DNA from: Spirulina sp034932185
GTDB lineage: Bacteria; Cyanobacteriota; Cyanobacteriia; Cyanobacteriales; Spirulinaceae
DNA length: 64,000 bases
Direction of reading: 5' to 3'
Assembly: GCF_034932185.1 (NCBI RefSeq)
Contig: NZ_JAYGHW010000091.1
Span: forward strand, 62,001-126,000
Part shown: piece by piece, positions 1-9,527 of the stretch
How positions within the stretch are numbered: position 1 is the stretch's first letter
How the letters are laid out: the number at the start of each line of letters is the position of its first letter
Position numbers and translations under genes: made by a program
The notes under the pieces: generated by a model
What the model was told of the DNA's origin: nothing
The model's input: only the letters and a program-made list of their open reading frames with translations
The model's database searches: none

Positions 1-660
1 TTGATCCACGCTGCCCAGCAAGCCGGGGTGGAAAAGTTTGTCTGTGTGGGGACGATCTGCGCCTATCCCAAATTTACGCCGGTTCCCTTCAAAGAAGATG
101 ATCTGTGGAATGGCTACCCGGAGGAAACCAATGCCCCCTACGGTGTGGCGAAAAAAGCCCTGTTGGTGCAATTGGCGGCCTATCGCCAACAGTATGGCTT
201 TAATGGCATTTATCTCTTGCCGGTGAATCTTTATGGCCCTGAAGATAATTTCAACCCCGCCAGTTCCCATGTTATCCCGGCCCTAATTCACAAAGTCCAT
301 GAGGCCCAGCAACGGGGGGATCAAACCCTGCCGGTGTGGGGCGATGGTAGCCCAACGCGGGAGTTTCTCTATTCCACCGATGCGGCCCGGGGGATTGTCA
401 TGGCCACCCAAGGTTATGATGAAGCGGAGCCGGTGAACCTGGGAACAGGTTATGAGATTTCGATCCGGGATTTGGTGGAGTTGATCTGTGAATTAATGGG
501 CTTTACCGGCGAAATTGTTTGGCAGACGGAGCAGCCCAATGGCCAACCCCGCCGTTGCCTCGATACCCAACGGGCCAAAGAAAAGTTTGGTTTTGTGGCC
601 GAGATGGATTTTAAGCAGGGTTTAGAGAATACAATTAATTGGTATCGGCAACAGGCTTAG
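1..660 (+). CDS. fcl: GDP-L-fucose synthase-like NAD-dependent epimerase, 5' end missing
   Basis: This is the C-terminal 219 residues of an extended-SDR enzyme that converts GDP-4-keto-6-deoxymannose to GDP-L-fucose for surface polysaccharide. The YGVAK at residues 47-51 is the catalytic YxxxK, and T18 in GTIC sits where the family has its catalytic Ser/Thr. The NLYGPEDNFNP, WGDGSPTREF and VNLGTG blocks match GDP-fucose synthases over their whole C-terminal half. About 95 residues with the Rossmann GxxGxxG are missing because the gene enters from outside the window, so the TTG at position 1 is not a real start. The GDP-fucose assignment is likely; a related epimerase using another nucleotide sugar is possible. 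Confidence 0.85.
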   Translation: MIHAAQQAGVEKFVCVGTICAYPKFTPVPFKEDDLWNGYPEETNAPYGVAKKALLVQLAAYRQQYGFNGIYLLPVNLYGPEDNFNPASSHVIPALIHKVHEAQQRGDQTLPVWGDGSPTREFLYSTDAARGIVMATQGYDEAEPVNLGTGYEISIRDLVELICELMGFTGEIVWQTEQPNGQPRRCLDTQRAKEKFGFVAEMDFKQGLENTINWYRQQA

Positions 661-758
661 GGAGAGGGCGATCGCCGATCGCCTTCTGTTCAGAGTTACC
701 GTTAACGATAGGTTTTGGTGATGGGAAGAGTTTGGTGGCTCTATCTCCAGGGGGGAAA

Positions 759-1916
759 ATGAAGCATTCACAGAATCGGATCAATGAATATCGACGTTAT
801 CGATGGCGGGGGGCGATCCGCCATAGCGTACTGATCGCCTCAGTTCTCCTCACCGTCATGATCACAACAACCCCCCTCCCCAGTTGGGGACAGGGGGCCA
901 ACCGCTCAGAGCAGTTGGATAATCTCCTCCGGCAGGGGCGGGATTTTGTCGATGCGGGGGATTTTCAGCGGGCTTTAGATATTTACCAGGAAGCGGTTTA
1001 TATTGACCGCACCAACCCGAGAATTTACTCCGGCATTGGCTACTTGCATACGTTACAGGGCAACTACACCGCAGCGGTACAAGCCTACGAATATGCCCTT
1101 ATCCTCGACCCGGATAATATCCATTTTCTCTATGCCTTGGCCTTTTCCCAGGCCCAACTGAGCCGCAACAGCGATGCAGAGCAAACCTATCGCCGCGCCC
1201 TTCAGCACAACCGCAACCACATTGATAGCTATTTAGGCTTAGGGGTGGTGTTGATGCGTCAAGGTCGCCACCGGGAGGCTTATCAGGTCTATCAACAGGC
1301 GGCTCAGTTGGATCCGAAAGATGGGGGGGTTTATGGCATGATGGCCACTGCCCTGCTGGAGCAGGATCGTCCCCAGGAGGCGATTAATTTGCTCCAACAA
1401 GCCACCCAACGCCATCCCTATAACGGCAACCTTTGGATGCAGTTGGGGATCTTCCTGATTGGCATGACGACGAACCAGGAAGCGGCGTTGCAAGCCTTTA
1501 ACCAAGCGGCCCGCATTGATCCCCGTAACCCGATGGTTCAGGTGCAAATTGGCAACCTTTTGCAGGAGCAGGGCAACATTGATGAAGCCCAAAATATTTT
1601 CTATCGGGCGGTGGCCATGGCCCCCGATACGCCCCAGGGGCAATTGGAAATTGGCGATATTCTGTTTCAGCGACAGGCCTATTTACCGGCGATCGTTGCC
1701 TATCGCCGCGTTACCCAACTGGCCCCGGAAGATCCGAAGGGCTATCACCGTTTAGGGCTGGCATTGGAATATCGCGATCGCCGCCCCGAAGCCGTTTCTG
1801 CCTGGCAAACCGCCCTGGAGCTTTACCAACGGCAGGGGAATCAACTCGGAGCCAAAACCATTGAATCCCTGTTAGGGGGCAACCGTCCCAACGATCCCTT
1901 CCGGCCCTTTAATTAA
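759..1916 (+). CDS. Exported or membrane-anchored TPR-repeat protein
   Basis: A 385-aa protein built almost entirely of tetratricopeptide repeats, roughly nine units from residue 55 to 375 with typical A-Y/F-P spacing (for example AYEYALILDPDN and AFNQAARIDPRN). Residues 22-40 form a hydrophobic segment after an Arg-rich N-terminus, which suggests a signal anchor or signal peptide ending near WGQG, so the repeats probably lie in the periplasm. I chose the ATG at 759 because GGGGGGAA lies just upstream; the frame is open back to 639 but that start would overlap the fcl end and add non-conserved sequence. TPR proteins are scaffolds; no partner is evident. It is followed by a terminator shared with the convergent glgB. 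Confidence 0.85.
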   Translation: MKHSQNRINEYRRYRWRGAIRHSVLIASVLLTVMITTTPLPSWGQGANRSEQLDNLLRQGRDFVDAGDFQRALDIYQEAVYIDRTNPRIYSGIGYLHTLQGNYTAAVQAYEYALILDPDNIHFLYALAFSQAQLSRNSDAEQTYRRALQHNRNHIDSYLGLGVVLMRQGRHREAYQVYQQAAQLDPKDGGVYGMMATALLEQDRPQEAINLLQQATQRHPYNGNLWMQLGIFLIGMTTNQEAALQAFNQAARIDPRNPMVQVQIGNLLQEQGNIDEAQNIFYRAVAMAPDTPQGQLEIGDILFQRQAYLPAIVAYRRVTQLAPEDPKGYHRLGLALEYRDRRPEAVSAWQTALELYQRQGNQLGAKTIESLLGGNRPNDPFRPFN

Positions 1917-1930
1917 GGGGGGTCAACAGA

Positions 1931-1991
1931 AACCGGGTTTCTTGCATCTGCTCATTTTGCCCTAGCATCCTCACAGAAACCCGGTTTCTAG
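1931..1991. repeat. Pair of GAAACCSGGTTTC palindromes
   Basis: Two near-identical 13-nt palindromic cores (GAAACCGGGTTTC then GAAACCCGGTTTC), about 45 nt apart in inverted sense, lie between the TPR gene and glgB. The same core builds the tandem array at 53745-54475 and occurs once at 40729-40743. It is a dispersed repeat family of this genome. Confidence 0.85.
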
Positions 1992-2024
1992 ACTGGCAAA
2001 TTTGGAAAATGGGAATCATGCCAT

Positions 2025-2052
2025 AAAACCCCCTGAATATCAGGGGGTTTTA
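2025..2052. terminator. Bidirectional rho-independent terminator between TPR gene and glgB
   Basis: An 11-bp perfect stem (AAAACCCCCTG pairing with CAGGGGGTTTT) with a short ATAT loop. The A-run on one side and T-run on the other let it work for both convergent genes. Confidence 0.85.
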
Positions 2053-2072
2053 ATCACTTCAGGGGAATGATC

Positions 2073-4409
2073 CTATTTCAACCGTTCCGTGGTGACGGCG
2101 GCGACAATATCCACCGTTTCCTCCACCGCTGGCGCAAAGGCCGCCGCTGTTTTGGGCCGGTCAATGCGGAACATCAACACCCCCAACGGCGGCAAACAGA
2201 GGTCGATGGAATAGGGCTGATTGTGGTAGCCCCATTCTTCCGCCCATTTACCCCCTAAATTCCCCATATTGCTGCCGCCGTACTGGCCCGCATCACTATT
2301 GAAAATTTCCGTGTAGAAACCCAGTTCCGGCACACCAACCCGGTAATGGCTATGGGGTTGGGGCGTAAAATTACACACCGCCACAATGTAATTATCCGGA
2401 TCATTGCTGCGACGCAGAAATGACACCACACTATGATTATTGTCGCTACAGTCGATCCATTGGAACCCTTCCTGCTCGTAGTCTTTTTCGTAGAGCGCCG
2501 GTTCCCGCTGATAGAGGGCATTGATGTCAATAAAGAACTGCTTGAGTTGCTGATGGGATTGGTGCTGGAGCAAATGCCATTCCAGATCCCCCCAGATATT
2601 CCACTCACTCCATTGGCCAAACTCCATGCTCATAAACATGGTTTTCTTGCCAGGGTGGGCAAACATATAGGCAAAGAGCGATCGCACGTTGGCAAATTTT
2701 TGCCACTCATCCCCCGGCATCTTACCCACCATATTGCTCTTACAATGCACCACCTCATCATGGGAGAGGGCGAGCATATAGTTCTCGCTGTGGTTGTACC
2801 ACATACTGAACGTAATATTATTTTGATGGAATTGGCGGAACCAGGGATCCATGCTGAAATAATCCAGCATATCGTGCATCCAGCCCATATTCCACTTCAG
2901 GTTAAAGCCCAACCCCCCCACATAGGTGGGCCAAGACACCATCGGCCAATCCGTTGATTCCTCAGCAATAGATAAGGCCCCCGGATAGTAGCTAAACAGC
3001 ACACTATTGAACTGACAAATAAATTCCCGCGCCTCTAAATGCTCATGGCCGCCGTACTCATTGGCCGTCCATTCCCCATCCTTACGGAAATAATTGCGAT
3101 AAAGCATCGAAGCCACCGCATCAACGCGAATCCCGTCAATGTGGTACTTATCAAACCAGAACAGGACGTTAGAAACAAGGAAGTTACGCACCTCATTGCG
3201 GCCATAGTTAAACACCAACGTTCCCCATTCCTTATGCTCCCCAATGCGCGGGTCAGCATATTCGTAAAGGTGGGAACCATCAAAAAAGGCCAAACCATGG
3301 CTATCTTTCGGGAAGTGGCCGGGAACCCAATCGACAATCACCCCAATGCCGTTTTCATGGCATTTATCCACAAAGTACATAAAATCTTCCGGGGGGCCAT
3401 AGCGGGAGGTGGGGGCATAATAACCCGTTACCTGATAACCCCAAGAACCATCGTAGGGATGCTCCGCCACGGGCAAGAGTTCAATATGGGTATAGCCCAA
3501 TTCCTTCACATAGGGAATGATCCGCTCCGCCATTTCGTAATAGGTGAGGTAGCGAGCGCCGGGTTTGTAGTCGTTGGCTTGGATGGCGGGGCCTTCGCCG
3601 CTGCAATATTGGGCGGGGTAATCAATGGCCTCATGGAGCCAAGACCCCATGTGCATTTCATAAACGGAGATCGGCTGTTTTAACTGTTCCGTGTGGCGGC
3701 GTTTTTCCAACCAATCCGCATCATGCCATTCGTACTGATCCAAATTGGAGACAATCGAAGCACTTTGGGGCCGGACTTCTTGATAAAAACCGTAGGGGTC
3801 GGATTTTTCGTAGATGTGGCCTTCCCAGTTTTTGACCTCGTATTTATATTTTGTGCCGTTGCTCACTTCGGGAATAAATAAATCCCAGGTGCCATTGCCC
3901 CGTTTGCGCATTTGATGGAGGCGGCCATCCCAGTTGTTAAATTCACCAATAATTGAGACGTTGCGGGCATTGGGGGCCCAAACGGCAAAATAAACCCCTT
4001 GTACGCCGTCGATCTCGAAGACGTGCGCCCCCATTTTTTCATAAATGCGGTGGTGGTTGCCTTCGGCAAAGAGGTGGAGATCAAAATCCGTGAGTTGGGG
4101 GGAGCGGAAGGCGTAGGGATCATAGATCACCCGTTCGTGTTTGCCCTCTTGAATCCGGAGTTGGTAGTTGGCCAGTTCGGGGGTTTCAATTTTGCACTCG
4201 AAGAAGTTGGGGTGATGCACTGCTTGCATCAGGTGTTCTTTATGGTCGCCGGGACAAACGACCCACACTTTTTCGGCGTTGGGCAGGTAGGCGCGGACAA
4301 CCCAGCTTTTGACAATGCCGTTTTGTTCCAGGGGATGGGGGCCAAGCACCTCAAAGGGGTCGTGGTGTTGATTCCAAACAATCTTGTTAACTTGTTCTGG
4401 GGCAATCAT
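2073..4409 (-). CDS. glgB: 1,4-alpha-glucan branching enzyme
   Basis: A 778-aa glycogen branching enzyme (GH13) that cuts an alpha-1,4 chain and re-joins it by an alpha-1,6 link. An N-terminal CBM48-type region covers about residues 20-240, followed by the catalytic barrel. The four GH13 motifs are intact: DWVPGH at 360-365, GIRVDA with nucleophile D430, AEES with acid/base E483, and SHDE with D551. The C-terminal beta domain carries typical SDAGQYGGSNMGN. Length matches cyanobacterial GlgB. The start at 4409 gives the conserved MIAPEQVNKI N-terminus. A second glycogen gene, the debranching enzyme, lies at the far end of the window, so they are not an operon. Confidence 0.97.
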   Translation of the reverse strand: MIAPEQVNKIVWNQHHDPFEVLGPHPLEQNGIVKSWVVRAYLPNAEKVWVVCPGDHKEHLMQAVHHPNFFECKIETPELANYQLRIQEGKHERVIYDPYAFRSPQLTDFDLHLFAEGNHHRIYEKMGAHVFEIDGVQGVYFAVWAPNARNVSIIGEFNNWDGRLHQMRKRGNGTWDLFIPEVSNGTKYKYEVKNWEGHIYEKSDPYGFYQEVRPQSASIVSNLDQYEWHDADWLEKRRHTEQLKQPISVYEMHMGSWLHEAIDYPAQYCSGEGPAIQANDYKPGARYLTYYEMAERIIPYVKELGYTHIELLPVAEHPYDGSWGYQVTGYYAPTSRYGPPEDFMYFVDKCHENGIGVIVDWVPGHFPKDSHGLAFFDGSHLYEYADPRIGEHKEWGTLVFNYGRNEVRNFLVSNVLFWFDKYHIDGIRVDAVASMLYRNYFRKDGEWTANEYGGHEHLEAREFICQFNSVLFSYYPGALSIAEESTDWPMVSWPTYVGGLGFNLKWNMGWMHDMLDYFSMDPWFRQFHQNNITFSMWYNHSENYMLALSHDEVVHCKSNMVGKMPGDEWQKFANVRSLFAYMFAHPGKKTMFMSMEFGQWSEWNIWGDLEWHLLQHQSHQQLKQFFIDINALYQREPALYEKDYEQEGFQWIDCSDNNHSVVSFLRRSNDPDNYIVAVCNFTPQPHSHYRVGVPELGFYTEIFNSDAGQYGGSNMGNLGGKWAEEWGYHNQPYSIDLCLPPLGVLMFRIDRPKTAAAFAPAVEETVDIVAAVTTERLK

Positions 4410-4649
4410 ATTGAACTTTTATCGTGGTTGGATAACGAAAGACTGCAAGTGCGATTCCCGGCGGAACGCGCTCCCGACAACTCCGGTTGGGTTAAGTTTA
4501 ATATATTTTAATATTTCGCACTTTTGGCCTTTTTCTCAGCTAAGTTTCGTGACGGGTCGCTGAGACTAACCACTCAAGGGTTGGTCTGGGGGGATGGGCC
4601 GCGCCATCGCAGGAGATCCCCCCGGCTGCGCCGGCCCCCTTAAAAAGGG

Positions 4650-4830
4650 GGCTGAAATGCAGAACCCCCCTTGTTAAGGGGCAGGGGGGATCCCGTTCAG
4701 GAGGAGCGGGGGCTGAAATGCAAAACCCCCCTTGTTAAGGGGGGCAGGGGGGATCCCGTTCAGGAGGAGCGGGGGCTGAAATGCAGAACCCCCCTTGTTA
4801 AGGGGGGCAGGGGGGATCCCGTTCAGGGGG
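4650..4830. repeat. Three tandem copies of a ~62-bp repeat
   Basis: Units beginning GGCTGAAATGC start at 4650, 4711 and 4774. Each contains a CCCCCC-TTGTTAA-GGGGGG palindrome, then GCAGGGGGGATCC and GTTCAGGAGGAGC. A related half-unit precedes them near 4636-4650 and a solitary relative lies at 46926-46960. The rest of the 4410-4830 gap (glgB upstream region) holds no gene I can support; a short frame running through the repeat is an artefact. Confidence 0.85.
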
Positions 4831-5265
4831 TTAATTGCGCCCCAGCCATTTTTCGCTGTTGATGCGTTGGAGTGTGTAGAGGACGATGAGGTCGAGGGTG
4901 ATTTTGCGCTCGTCGATCATGAAGGATTCGAGGGTGCTGGGTTGGCTGCCGTAGGTGGTGGCGGAGAAGCCTTTTTGCCCGGTGAGGCTTTCATCGAACC
5001 AGTAGAGGTTAAAGCGGCGATCGCCCTTTTGCCATTGCCCTTCAACTTGCCAATAGGCGTTGGAGTCGGTGAAGCCGGTGAGATCAACGGGTTTTTTCAC
5101 AAAGGCGAGATCCATATCTGTTAACCCGGCTTCGATAAAGGCGGTTTTAAGGCTGGGGAGGAAATCCTGCTCCATGAATGCGGTGAAGGGTTTGTCTTCT
5201 GGGGCGGGGGGCTTTTCCTTTTTGGCTTTGGCGGCGGGGGCTTTGGCTTTATCGGTTTCAGTCAT
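4831..5265 (-). CDS. DUF2996 family protein
   Basis: A 144-aa protein of the DUF2996 family, conserved in cyanobacteria and with plastid relatives; function not established. The first 25 residues are a low-complexity Lys/Ala/Pro linker (KAKAPAAKAKKEKPPAP), followed by a compact domain from about residue 27 to 143 with conserved stretches such as PFTAFMEQDFLPSL, YWQVEGQWQ and ERKITLDLIVLYTLQRIN. No signal peptide or membrane segment. The stop codon abuts the end of the tandem repeat block. Family assignment is from memory of the domain pattern and is fairly secure. Confidence 0.75.
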   Translation of the reverse strand: MTETDKAKAPAAKAKKEKPPAPEDKPFTAFMEQDFLPSLKTAFIEAGLTDMDLAFVKKPVDLTGFTDSNAYWQVEGQWQKGDRRFNLYWFDESLTGQKGFSATTYGSQPSTLESFMIDERKITLDLIVLYTLQRINSEKWLGRN

Positions 5266-5516
5266 AATGGGGCGATCGCAACGGCAGGATTTCCATCCTA
5301 TTGTAGGGAAAAACGTTCCCGGTGGATCAAGGGGTGAGGTGAGAGAACCGGCCGAGATGTTAGGGTACTCCGGGGAGACTCTGCTAAATTAATTGGGGTT
5401 AGGGGTAGAGGGTTTTTCTTGTCGTTCATGGGCAAGATTGTCAAGCCCTGACCCTTGGCTGTGCATCCCTGGTGCGCCTCCCGCCCTGAAGTCGTTCTTT
5501 TTTTGCCTGTGAATCT

Positions 5517-6254
5517 ATGCCCACAAAACTCTATGAAGGGAAAGCAAAAATTCTCTATACCACGGATGATCCGGCGGTCTTGCTGAGTTGCTTTAAAGAC
5601 GATGCCACCGCCTTTAATGCTCAAAAACGTGGCACGATTACCGGTAAAGGCGCAATCAACTGCACGATTACCGCTGCTCTCTTGGCATATTTGGCAGACC
5701 AAGGCATTCCCACCCATTACCTCGAAACCGTCAGTCCGACAGAAATGCGGGTGCGGGCGGTGCAAATTATCCCCTTGGAGGTGGTGGTGCGCAATGTGGT
5801 GGCGGGGAGTTTGGCGCGGGAAACGGGGCTGCCCGTGGGCCAGGTGCTCTCGCGGCCCTTGGTGGAGTTTTATTATAAAAATGACGACTTAGGGGATCCC
5901 CTCTTGACGGGCGATCGCCTCCAGTTGATGGAACTTGCCACCCCAGAACAAGTCTCAACCATTCAACACTACGCCCTCCAAATTAATCAGCATTTAACCG
6001 CATTCTTTAATCGCTGCGGCATTACGCTGGTGGATTTTAAACTGGAGTTCGGATTAGATGCCCAAAACCAGATCCGATTAGCGGACGAAATCAGTCCCGA
6101 TACCTGTCGGCTCTGGGATCAAGGGGAAAGCGATCCGGAACGGCGGGTGCTGGACAAAGACCGATTTCGCCATGACCTTGGTCAAGTGGAAGCGGCCTAC
6201 GAAACGATCCGAGAACGGGTGCTGAAGGCGGTCACGTCTGGCGCTGCGGTTTAA
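5517..6254 (+). CDS. purC: Phosphoribosylaminoimidazole-succinocarboxamide synthase
   Basis: A 245-aa SAICAR synthetase joining aspartate to CAIR in de novo purine synthesis. The N-terminus KLYEGKAKILYTT is the family signature, followed by FKDDATAFNAQK, the PTEMRVRAVQIIPLEVVVRN block and the C-terminal LADEISPDTCRLWD. Full length for the short bacterial form. The next gene, bamA, starts about 60 nt downstream on the same strand, so the two are probably co-transcribed. Confidence 0.97.
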   Translation: MPTKLYEGKAKILYTTDDPAVLLSCFKDDATAFNAQKRGTITGKGAINCTITAALLAYLADQGIPTHYLETVSPTEMRVRAVQIIPLEVVVRNVVAGSLARETGLPVGQVLSRPLVEFYYKNDDLGDPLLTGDRLQLMELATPEQVSTIQHYALQINQHLTAFFNRCGITLVDFKLEFGLDAQNQIRLADEISPDTCRLWDQGESDPERRVLDKDRFRHDLGQVEAAYETIRERVLKAVTSGAAV

Positions 6255-6314
6255 ACTGTTTCGTTGACTGTATTTTTTATTCGTTGGTGTGTGGACGTGC
6301 TCAATCAAACTCAT

Positions 6315-8570
6315 ATGCGCCTCTCTCATGTTGTGTTAACGCTGTTGGCGACCTCCGTCACGGTTCCATTGGCTCCCCCCGCTTGGAGCCAGACCGATTT
6401 TGATAGGGTCAACCCGATCACGGCTGCCCCCACCTGGGACAAAGCTGTGAAATCTAGCCCTAAGGACGTGATTGAACCGGCTTGGTCAGGAACCACCCCA
6501 GAAACTCGTTCCCCCTGGGCCCCGAGCACCGTTGCCGATTTCAACACCACCGCCACAGCCATTCCCTTGGAGGCATTGTCGCCCGCGCTCCTGCCCATTG
6601 AACCAGCCCCCACAACCCTCCCGGTGGTCACGGAAAACATTACCCTGCCCCCCACCGTAACCAAGGCAGCGGATTTCAGCCTTGCCCAGGGTGAACCCCC
6701 CCTGCCGGAACCGGAGAACCAACCCACCGAATCCAACCAACCGACTGAACCCATCCGCCAAGCCCAACCCGCTGCCCCCCCCGAAGCCCAGGTTTTGGTT
6801 TCGGAGGTGGTGGTGGCGGGCCCGGGCCTCACCCCAGAACTGGAAACCCTCGTTTACAACACGATTAACACCCGTCCAGGGTTGAACACGAGCCGCAGCC
6901 AACTGCAAGCGGATGTGAATGCCATCTTTGAAACCGGCTTCTTTAGCAATGTCACCCAAGCCCCCGAAGATACGCCCTTGGGGGTGCGGGTGACGTTTAA
7001 TGTGGAAGTGAACCCGGTGGTGCGCTCAGTGACGATTCAACGCATTCCGGAGGTGGCGGAGGGCGATCGCCGCATTCCCCAAGCCGTGTTAGATGACATC
7101 TTTGGTGATAGCACCGGCAAAGTCCTCAACCTGCGCGAACTCCAAGAAGGCATCACTCGCGTTAACCAGTGGTATCAAGACAATGGTTACGACCTGGCCC
7201 AAGTGGTGGGGAACCCAGAAATTTATGGGGATGGTCGCGTTGTTTTAACGGTGGCCGAAGGGCAAATTGAAGCGATTCGGGTACGGTTCCTCGATGAAGA
7301 GCAGGAAGAAACCAAAGGCCGCACCCGCGAATTCATCATCACCCGCGAAATGCAACTCAAGCCCGGCGGTGTATTTAGCCGCACCATTGCCCAACAGGAT
7401 CTCCAACGGATTTTTGGTTTGGGGCTGTTTGAGGATGTGGGGTTATCCTTTGAACCCGGCAGCGATCCCTCCCAGGTGATCCTCAATGTCAATGTCCAAG
7501 AGGCGAATACCGGCTCTGTAGCCGCTGGGGCGGGGTTCAGTTCCGCCAGTGGCTTTTTTGGCACCTTTAGCTATCAACAGCGCAATTTAGGGGGCAATAA
7601 CCACACCGTTGGTGGAGAATTGCAATTGGGGACGCGAGAATTGTTGTTTGATCTCAACTTTACCGACCCCTGGATTGCTGGGGATCCCTACCGCACCTCC
7701 TACACGGTGAACGCCTTCCGCCAACGGTCAATTTCTTTAATTTTTGACGAAGGGAATCCGGAGGTGCGCTTGCCCAATGGCGATCGCCCCCGCGTTTTGC
7801 GGACCGGCGGCGGTATTGATTTCACCCGTCCCCTCGCCGACCCCTTTGAAACACCGGAATGGACGTTATCCGCTGGGTTCAGCTATCAAGGCATCTCCCT
7901 CCGGGATGCCAACGGCGACCTTAGCCCTAGGGATGCCTTGGGGAACCTGCTCTCCTTCACGGAAAACGGCAAAGATACCATCATGGCCCTGCGATTTGGG
8001 GCCGTGCGGGATCTGCGCAATAACACCACCGATCCCACCTCCGGCTCCCTCCTCCGTCTCGGCATGGAGCAAACCATTCCCATCGGCTCTGGCAATATCC
8101 TCTTTAACCGCCTCCGGGCCAGCTACAGCACCTACTACCCGGTGGATTGGCTCAATTTTACCAATGACCCCGATGCCCCCCAAGCCCTCGCCTTTAACAT
8201 CCAAGGCGGCACGATTGTTGGGGATTTGCCCCCCTACGAAGCCTTTAGCATGGGGGGAGCCAACTCGGTGCGGGGCTACCGTGAAGGGGATGTGGGCAGT
8301 GGTCGCTCCTACATCCAAGCCACGGCGGAATACCGCTTTCCGATTTTGTCGTTTATCGGCGGGGCGGCCTTTGTGGACTATGCCACGGATCTGGGGACTG
8401 GGACTGATGTACCGGGTAATCCCGCCGGAGTGCGCAATAAACCCGGTTCTGGCTTCGGCTATGGCTTGGGCCTGCGGATTCAATCCCCCTTGGGGCCGAT
8501 TCGGTTAGATTATGGCTTAAATGACCAAGGGGATAGTCGTCTCCATTTTGGCATTGGACAACGGTTCTAG
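6315..8570 (+). CDS. bamA: Outer-membrane assembly factor Omp85/BamA
   Basis: A 751-aa Omp85 protein that inserts beta-barrel proteins into the outer membrane. From the ATG at 6315 it has a signal peptide (RLSHVVLTLLATSV, cleavage near WSQ), a Pro-rich linker to about residue 160, three POTRA domains (about 165-415) and a C-terminal barrel. The barrel contains the VRGY motif of loop 6 and ends in the outer-membrane signature phenylalanine (GIGQRF). Three POTRA domains is the cyanobacterial arrangement, against five in enterobacteria. A TTG at 6264 also opens the frame, but the signal peptide argues for 6315. lpxC follows after 26 nt, placing barrel assembly and lipid A synthesis in one transcription unit. 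Confidence 0.93.
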   Translation: MRLSHVVLTLLATSVTVPLAPPAWSQTDFDRVNPITAAPTWDKAVKSSPKDVIEPAWSGTTPETRSPWAPSTVADFNTTATAIPLEALSPALLPIEPAPTTLPVVTENITLPPTVTKAADFSLAQGEPPLPEPENQPTESNQPTEPIRQAQPAAPPEAQVLVSEVVVAGPGLTPELETLVYNTINTRPGLNTSRSQLQADVNAIFETGFFSNVTQAPEDTPLGVRVTFNVEVNPVVRSVTIQRIPEVAEGDRRIPQAVLDDIFGDSTGKVLNLRELQEGITRVNQWYQDNGYDLAQVVGNPEIYGDGRVVLTVAEGQIEAIRVRFLDEEQEETKGRTREFIITREMQLKPGGVFSRTIAQQDLQRIFGLGLFEDVGLSFEPGSDPSQVILNVNVQEANTGSVAAGAGFSSASGFFGTFSYQQRNLGGNNHTVGGELQLGTRELLFDLNFTDPWIAGDPYRTSYTVNAFRQRSISLIFDEGNPEVRLPNGDRPRVLRTGGGIDFTRPLADPFETPEWTLSAGFSYQGISLRDANGDLSPRDALGNLLSFTENGKDTIMALRFGAVRDLRNNTTDPTSGSLLRLGMEQTIPIGSGNILFNRLRASYSTYYPVDWLNFTNDPDAPQALAFNIQGGTIVGDLPPYEAFSMGGANSVRGYREGDVGSGRSYIQATAEYRFPILSFIGGAAFVDYATDLGTGTDVPGNPAGVRNKPGSGFGYGLGLRIQSPLGPIRLDYGLNDQGDSRLHFGIGQRF

Positions 8571-8596
8571 ACCCTTTAGCCCTAGGGAAGATCACC

Positions 8597-9487
8597 ATGC
8601 AACAGCTTACGGGCCCCGCCCAAACCCTTGCCCAAGCCGTCACTCGCCAGGGGATTGGGCTTCATTCGGGCCAAACGACCACGGTGCGATTGTTACCGGC
8701 GCTGCCGGAGCAGGGCCGCTATTTTGTCCGGGTGGATCTCCCCGGTGCGCCAGAAATCGCCGCTACCCTCCCCCAAGTGGGGGAAACTACCCTTTCAACG
8801 GAGCTACGGGCCGGGGAAGCGACGATCCGCACGGTGGAGCATCTCCTCGCTGCTATCGCTACCGCTGGGATTACCGCCCTCCGGATTGAGGTGGATGGCC
8901 CGGAGATTCCCCTGTTGGATGGTTCTGCCCAAAATTGGGTGGAGGCGATCGCCTCCGTCGGCACACAACCCCTAGAGGGCCCCACCCCCCAGCCGCTGAT
9001 GCTCCAAGCACCGATCACCGTACAACAGAGGGATGCCTTTGTCACCGCCATCCCCGCCCCCGGCCTCCAATTTTCCTACGGCGTAGATTACCCCTACGCC
9101 CCCATCGGCCAACAATGGCACAGTTGGCAACCGGGGCGCGATGACTTTGCCACCACCATCGCCCCGGCCCGCACCTTCGGCTTCGCGGATCAAATTGAAC
9201 AGTTGCGTAACCTAGGCTTGATCAAAGGGGGAAGCCTTGACAATGCCCTCGTCTGTAACCGAGAGCGCTGGTTAAATCCCCCATTAAGATTTGCAAATGA
9301 GCCAGTCCGTCATAAACTTTTAGATCTAGTAGGAGACTTAAGTTTATTGGGAGCTTTCCCCTACGCCCATATCGTGGCGTATAAAGCGAGTCACCACCTT
9401 CATATTCAATTTGCTCAGGCCCTTGCCCAAGCGCAAAGCAAAGGCGGCTCGTCTACAATCCCGATAGGTATTGGGGTTTGCCCATAA
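8597..9487 (+). CDS. lpxC: UDP-3-O-acyl-N-acetylglucosamine deacetylase
   Basis: A 296-aa zinc deacetylase catalysing the committed step of lipid A synthesis. The N-terminal GIGLHSGQ and STVEHLLAAI-type block (TVEHLLAAIA here, with zinc-ligand His) and the C-terminal RHKLLDLVGDLSLLG, carrying a second zinc His and the metal Asp, are all present; SHHLHIQFA supplies the late catalytic His. It is the first of four lipid A genes in pathway-related order. lpxD is not in this window. Confidence 0.96.
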   Translation: MQQLTGPAQTLAQAVTRQGIGLHSGQTTTVRLLPALPEQGRYFVRVDLPGAPEIAATLPQVGETTLSTELRAGEATIRTVEHLLAAIATAGITALRIEVDGPEIPLLDGSAQNWVEAIASVGTQPLEGPTPQPLMLQAPITVQQRDAFVTAIPAPGLQFSYGVDYPYAPIGQQWHSWQPGRDDFATTIAPARTFGFADQIEQLRNLGLIKGGSLDNALVCNRERWLNPPLRFANEPVRHKLLDLVGDLSLLGAFPYAHIVAYKASHHLHIQFAQALAQAQSKGGSSTIPIGIGVCP

Positions 9488-9527
9488 CGTGCATGCATGA
9501 TCTTGCGAACCGACTATCACTAAGCCG

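Noticed and set aside
639..758. Earlier start of the TPR protein at 639
   Set aside because: It would overlap fcl, and the ATG at 759 has a good purine-rich site and a signal sequence.
4671..4862. A 63-codon frame with repeated GGRGDPVQEERGLKC
   Set aside because: It lies wholly in the 62-bp tandem repeat.
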